A stretch of DNA of 7,809 bases from Bacillota bacterium (lineage in GTDB: Bacteria; Bacillota_A; Clostridia; Peptostreptococcales; Anaerovoracaceae): contig JAFYLX010000080.1 in assembly GCA_017556895.1 (NCBI GenBank), forward strand, positions 1-7,809, written 5' to 3'. Position numbers and translations under genes: made by a program. The notes under the pieces are model-generated. The model was given only the letters and a program-made list of their open reading frames with translations, was not told where the DNA came from and searched no databases. This document shows positions 6,080-7,809 of this stretch, piece after piece (positions within the stretch are counted from its first letter, which is position 1; every line of letters starts with the position of its first letter).

Positions 6080-7096
6080 ATGGCGATTAAAGTAGGTATT
6101 AGTGGTTTTGGTAGAATTGGCAGAGTTGTTATTAGAGCAGCTATGGATATGCCTGAAATTGAAATTGCAGCAATCAATGTAAGAAATGCTGACTTAGAGT
6201 ATTTAGAGTATCAGTTAAGATATGACTCAACATTCGGTAGATTCCCAAGAGAACTTGGTCACTATGAAAACGGACTAATTATCGACGGTAAGAAGGTTCC
6301 TGTTTACAGTGAATCAGAAGCAATCAACATTCCTTGGAAAGAAGCTGGCGTTGAATACGTAGTAGAAGCAACTGGTGCTTACGTTACAACTGAAAAGGCT
6401 ATGGACCACATCAAAGCAGGTGCTAAGAAGGTACTTATTTCCGCACCAGCAAAGGATAAGGAAACTCCAACTTTCGTATATGGTGTTAACCATGATACAT
6501 ACACAACAGATATGCACGTTGTATCCAATGCATCTTGTACAACTAACTGTTTAGCTCCAATGGCTAAGGTTATCGAAGATAACTGGGGAATTAAGGAAGG
6601 TTTAATGTCCACAATCCACGCAGCTACAGCTAAGCAGAAGGTAGTAGACGCTCGTTCCATGAAGGACTGGAGAACTGGTAGATCTGTATTTGGTAACGTT
6701 ATTCCATCAACAACAGGTGCAGCTAAGGCTGTAGGTCTTGTAATTCCTTCCCTAAAGGGCAAGATGACAGGTATTTCCTACAGAGTTCCAACTTCCAACG
6801 TATCTGTAGTTGACTTAAACGTAGTATTAGAAAAGCCTGCTACATACGCTGAAATTTGTGCAAAGATGAAGGAAGCATCCGAAACATACATGAAGGGTGT
6901 TCTTGAATACGTAGATGATGAAGTAGTATCCGGCGACTTCGTTGGAGATCCATGTACTTCCATCTTCGACTCTAGAGAAGGTATCGAATTAAACGACCAC
7001 TTCTTCAAGTTCATCGCATTCTATGATAATGAATTTGGTTACTCCAGCAAGTGCTTAGAAATGATCAAGTACATGCACAGCGTAGATAACAAATAA
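6080..7096 (+). CDS. gap: Glyceraldehyde-3-phosphate dehydrogenase, type I
   Basis: This cytoplasmic enzyme oxidises glyceraldehyde-3-phosphate to 1,3-bisphosphoglycerate, the substrate of the next gene's product. The 338 residues contain the Rossmann motif GFGRIG (9-14), the active-site segment [12 protein letters not shown] with Cys153, the partner His180 ([10 protein letters not shown]), [22 protein letters not shown] and the C-terminal YDNEFGYS. Two places differ from strictly NAD-dependent relatives. The residue after AIN, normally Asp (Asp32 in the Bacillus stearothermophilus enzyme), is Val34, in a loop one residue longer than in E. coli GapA. The GPSHKDW segment reads ARSMKDW, so the usual Pro188 is Arg192. 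NADP use or dual specificity is therefore possible but unproven. AGGAGG at 6066-6071 sits 8 bases before the ATG. Codon use is strongly biased, as expected for an abundant protein. Confidence 0.97.
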   Translation: MAIKVGISGFGRIGRVVIRAAMDMPEIEIAAINVRNADLEYLEYQLRYDSTFGRFPRELGHYENGLIIDGKKVPVYSESEAINIPWKEAGVEYVVEATGAYVTTEKAMDHIKAGAKKVLISAPAKDKETPTFVYGVNHDTYTTDMHVVSNASCTTNCLAPMAKVIEDNWGIKEGLMSTIHAATAKQKVVDARSMKDWRTGRSVFGNVIPSTTGAAKAVGLVIPSLKGKMTGISYRVPTSNVSVVDLNVVLEKPATYAEICAKMKEASETYMKGVLEYVDDEVVSGDFVGDPCTSIFDSREGIELNDHFFKFIAFYDNEFGYSSKCLEMIKYMHSVDNK

Positions 7097-7113
7097 GAAA
7101 GGCTTTAAATATA

Positions 7114-7809
7114 ATGAAAAAGACTGTTAGAGACATTGATGTAAAAGGCAAGAAAGTTATCGTTAGATGTGACTTTAATGTTCCTTTAAAAGAAGGTGTT
7201 ATTACAGATGACACAAGAATCACTGCAGCTCTTCCTACTATTAAATACATGTTAGAAGAAGGTGCAGCTGTTATCTTAATGTCACACCTTGGCAGACCTG
7301 AAGGCGAAGCAAATATGAAGTATACTCTTGCTCCAGTTGCGGCTAGATTATCTGAACTTTTAGAAATGGAAGTTGAATTTGCTCAGTCTCCAGTAGTTGT
7401 TGACGAAGAAGTAAAGGCTAAGGCTGCTAGCTTAGAAGGCGGCAAAGTTATGCTTCTTGAAAACGTTCGTTTCAGAAAAGAAGAAACAAAGAACGGTGCA
7501 GAATTCGCTAAAGAATTAGCTTCCCTTGCAGAAGTATTTGTAAACGATGCATTTGGTACAGCTCACAGAGCTCATTCCTCCACAGCAGGCGTTGCAGATT
7601 ATCTTCCTGCAGTTTCTGGCTTCCTTATCGAAAAGGAAATCCAGTTCCTAGGCGGAGCAGTTGAAAATCCAAAGAGACCTTTCGTTGCTATCATGGGCGG
7701 CGCTAAGGTTGGCGACAAGATTTCCGTAATTGAAAACTTATTAAAGAAGGTAGATACACTAATCATCGGTGGTGGTATGGCGTATAATTTCTACACGTCA
7801 AGGGGTTTA
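7114..7809 (+). CDS. pgk: Phosphoglycerate kinase, 3' end beyond window
   Basis: Phosphoglycerate kinase transfers phosphate from 1,3-bisphosphoglycerate to ADP, giving ATP and 3-phosphoglycerate. The visible 232 codons are the N-terminal domain and the start of the nucleotide-binding domain, out of roughly 400 usual. They contain the substrate-binding motifs RCDFNVP (18-24), SHLGRP (57-62), ENVRF (116-120, Arg119) and [13 protein letters not shown] (144-156), then GGAKVGDKI (195-203) and [10 protein letters not shown] (217-226). The gene starts 17 bp after the gap stop, so the two are co-transcribed. The ribosome binding site is weak (AAAGG at 7098-7102, 11 bases from the ATG), so translation may depend partly on ribosomes finishing gap. 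The last ten codons (7780-7809) use ACG, TCA, AGG and GCG, which are scarce elsewhere in the gene, and encode FYTSRG where relatives usually have a sequence like FLKAKG. Confidence 0.96.
   Translation, partial: MKKTVRDIDVKGKKVIVRCDFNVPLKEGVITDDTRITAALPTIKYMLEEGAAVILMSHLGRPEGEANMKYTLAPVAARLSELLEMEVEFAQSPVVVDEEVKAKAASLEGGKVMLLENVRFRKEETKNGAEFAKELASLAEVFVNDAFGTAHRAHSSTAGVADYLPAVSGFLIEKEIQFLGGAVENPKRPFVAIMGGAKVGDKISVIENLLKKVDTLIIGGGMAYNFYTSRGL

Noticed and set aside
6379..6762. 127-residue minus-strand ORF within gap
   Set aside because: It is a shadow of the highly codon-biased gap gene, with no start signals or recognisable domain.

Overview
The window looks like a chromosomal stretch from a low-GC Firmicute, most likely a member of the Clostridia. 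The evidence is AT-rich intergenic DNA, strong AGGAGG-type ribosome binding sites, heavy AGA (Arg) use, CbxX/SpoVK-like AAA+ modules, and an rpoN gene next to gap-pgk. In Clostridium acetobutylicum rpoN also lies beside the glycolytic cluster, but there with the regulator cggR in between; cggR is absent here. I cannot name the species.

Layout. Positions 1-2373 (+) hold the 3' part of a gene for a tandem AAA+ ATPase; three modules of about 283 residues are visible, and the gene starts before the window. A structured, GC-rich hairpin element (2418-2505) separates it from a convergent leftward pair: hom (homoserine dehydrogenase, 4015-3047) and a small SEC-C zinc-binding protein gene (3012-2518). 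A divergent promoter region (4016-4136) serves hom to the left and trmL (tRNA wobble 2'-O-methyltransferase, 4137-4607) to the right. rpoN (sigma-54, 4652-6013) follows, then gap (6080-7096) and pgk (from 7114, cut by the right edge), two consecutive lower-glycolysis enzymes in an apparent operon.

The most notable locus is rpoN. Its frame is open from the N-terminal activator-interacting region to the RpoN box except for one in-frame TAA at 5534-5536. The ORF therefore splits into an N-terminal part with the core-binding region and a C-terminal part with the DNA-binding region. This is a recent nonsense mutation, a sequence error, or readthrough. Its promoter is also unusual. A near-consensus sigma-A promoter (TTGAAA, 17 bp, TATAAT) places the predicted transcription start on the A of the likely start codon, and no Shine-Dalgarno is present, so a leaderless mRNA is predicted. 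A sigma-54-like -24/-12 element (TTGG, 10 bp, GC) lies over the TATAAT box, which suggests possible autorepression.

Other points of interest are the AAA+ concatemer with all visible ATPase motifs intact, a GAPDH with substitutions at the classical NAD-specificity positions, and a homoserine dehydrogenase with no C-terminal ACT domain. I found no rRNA, tRNA, CRISPR array, transposase or phage gene. No stretch longer than 300 bases lacks a gene.
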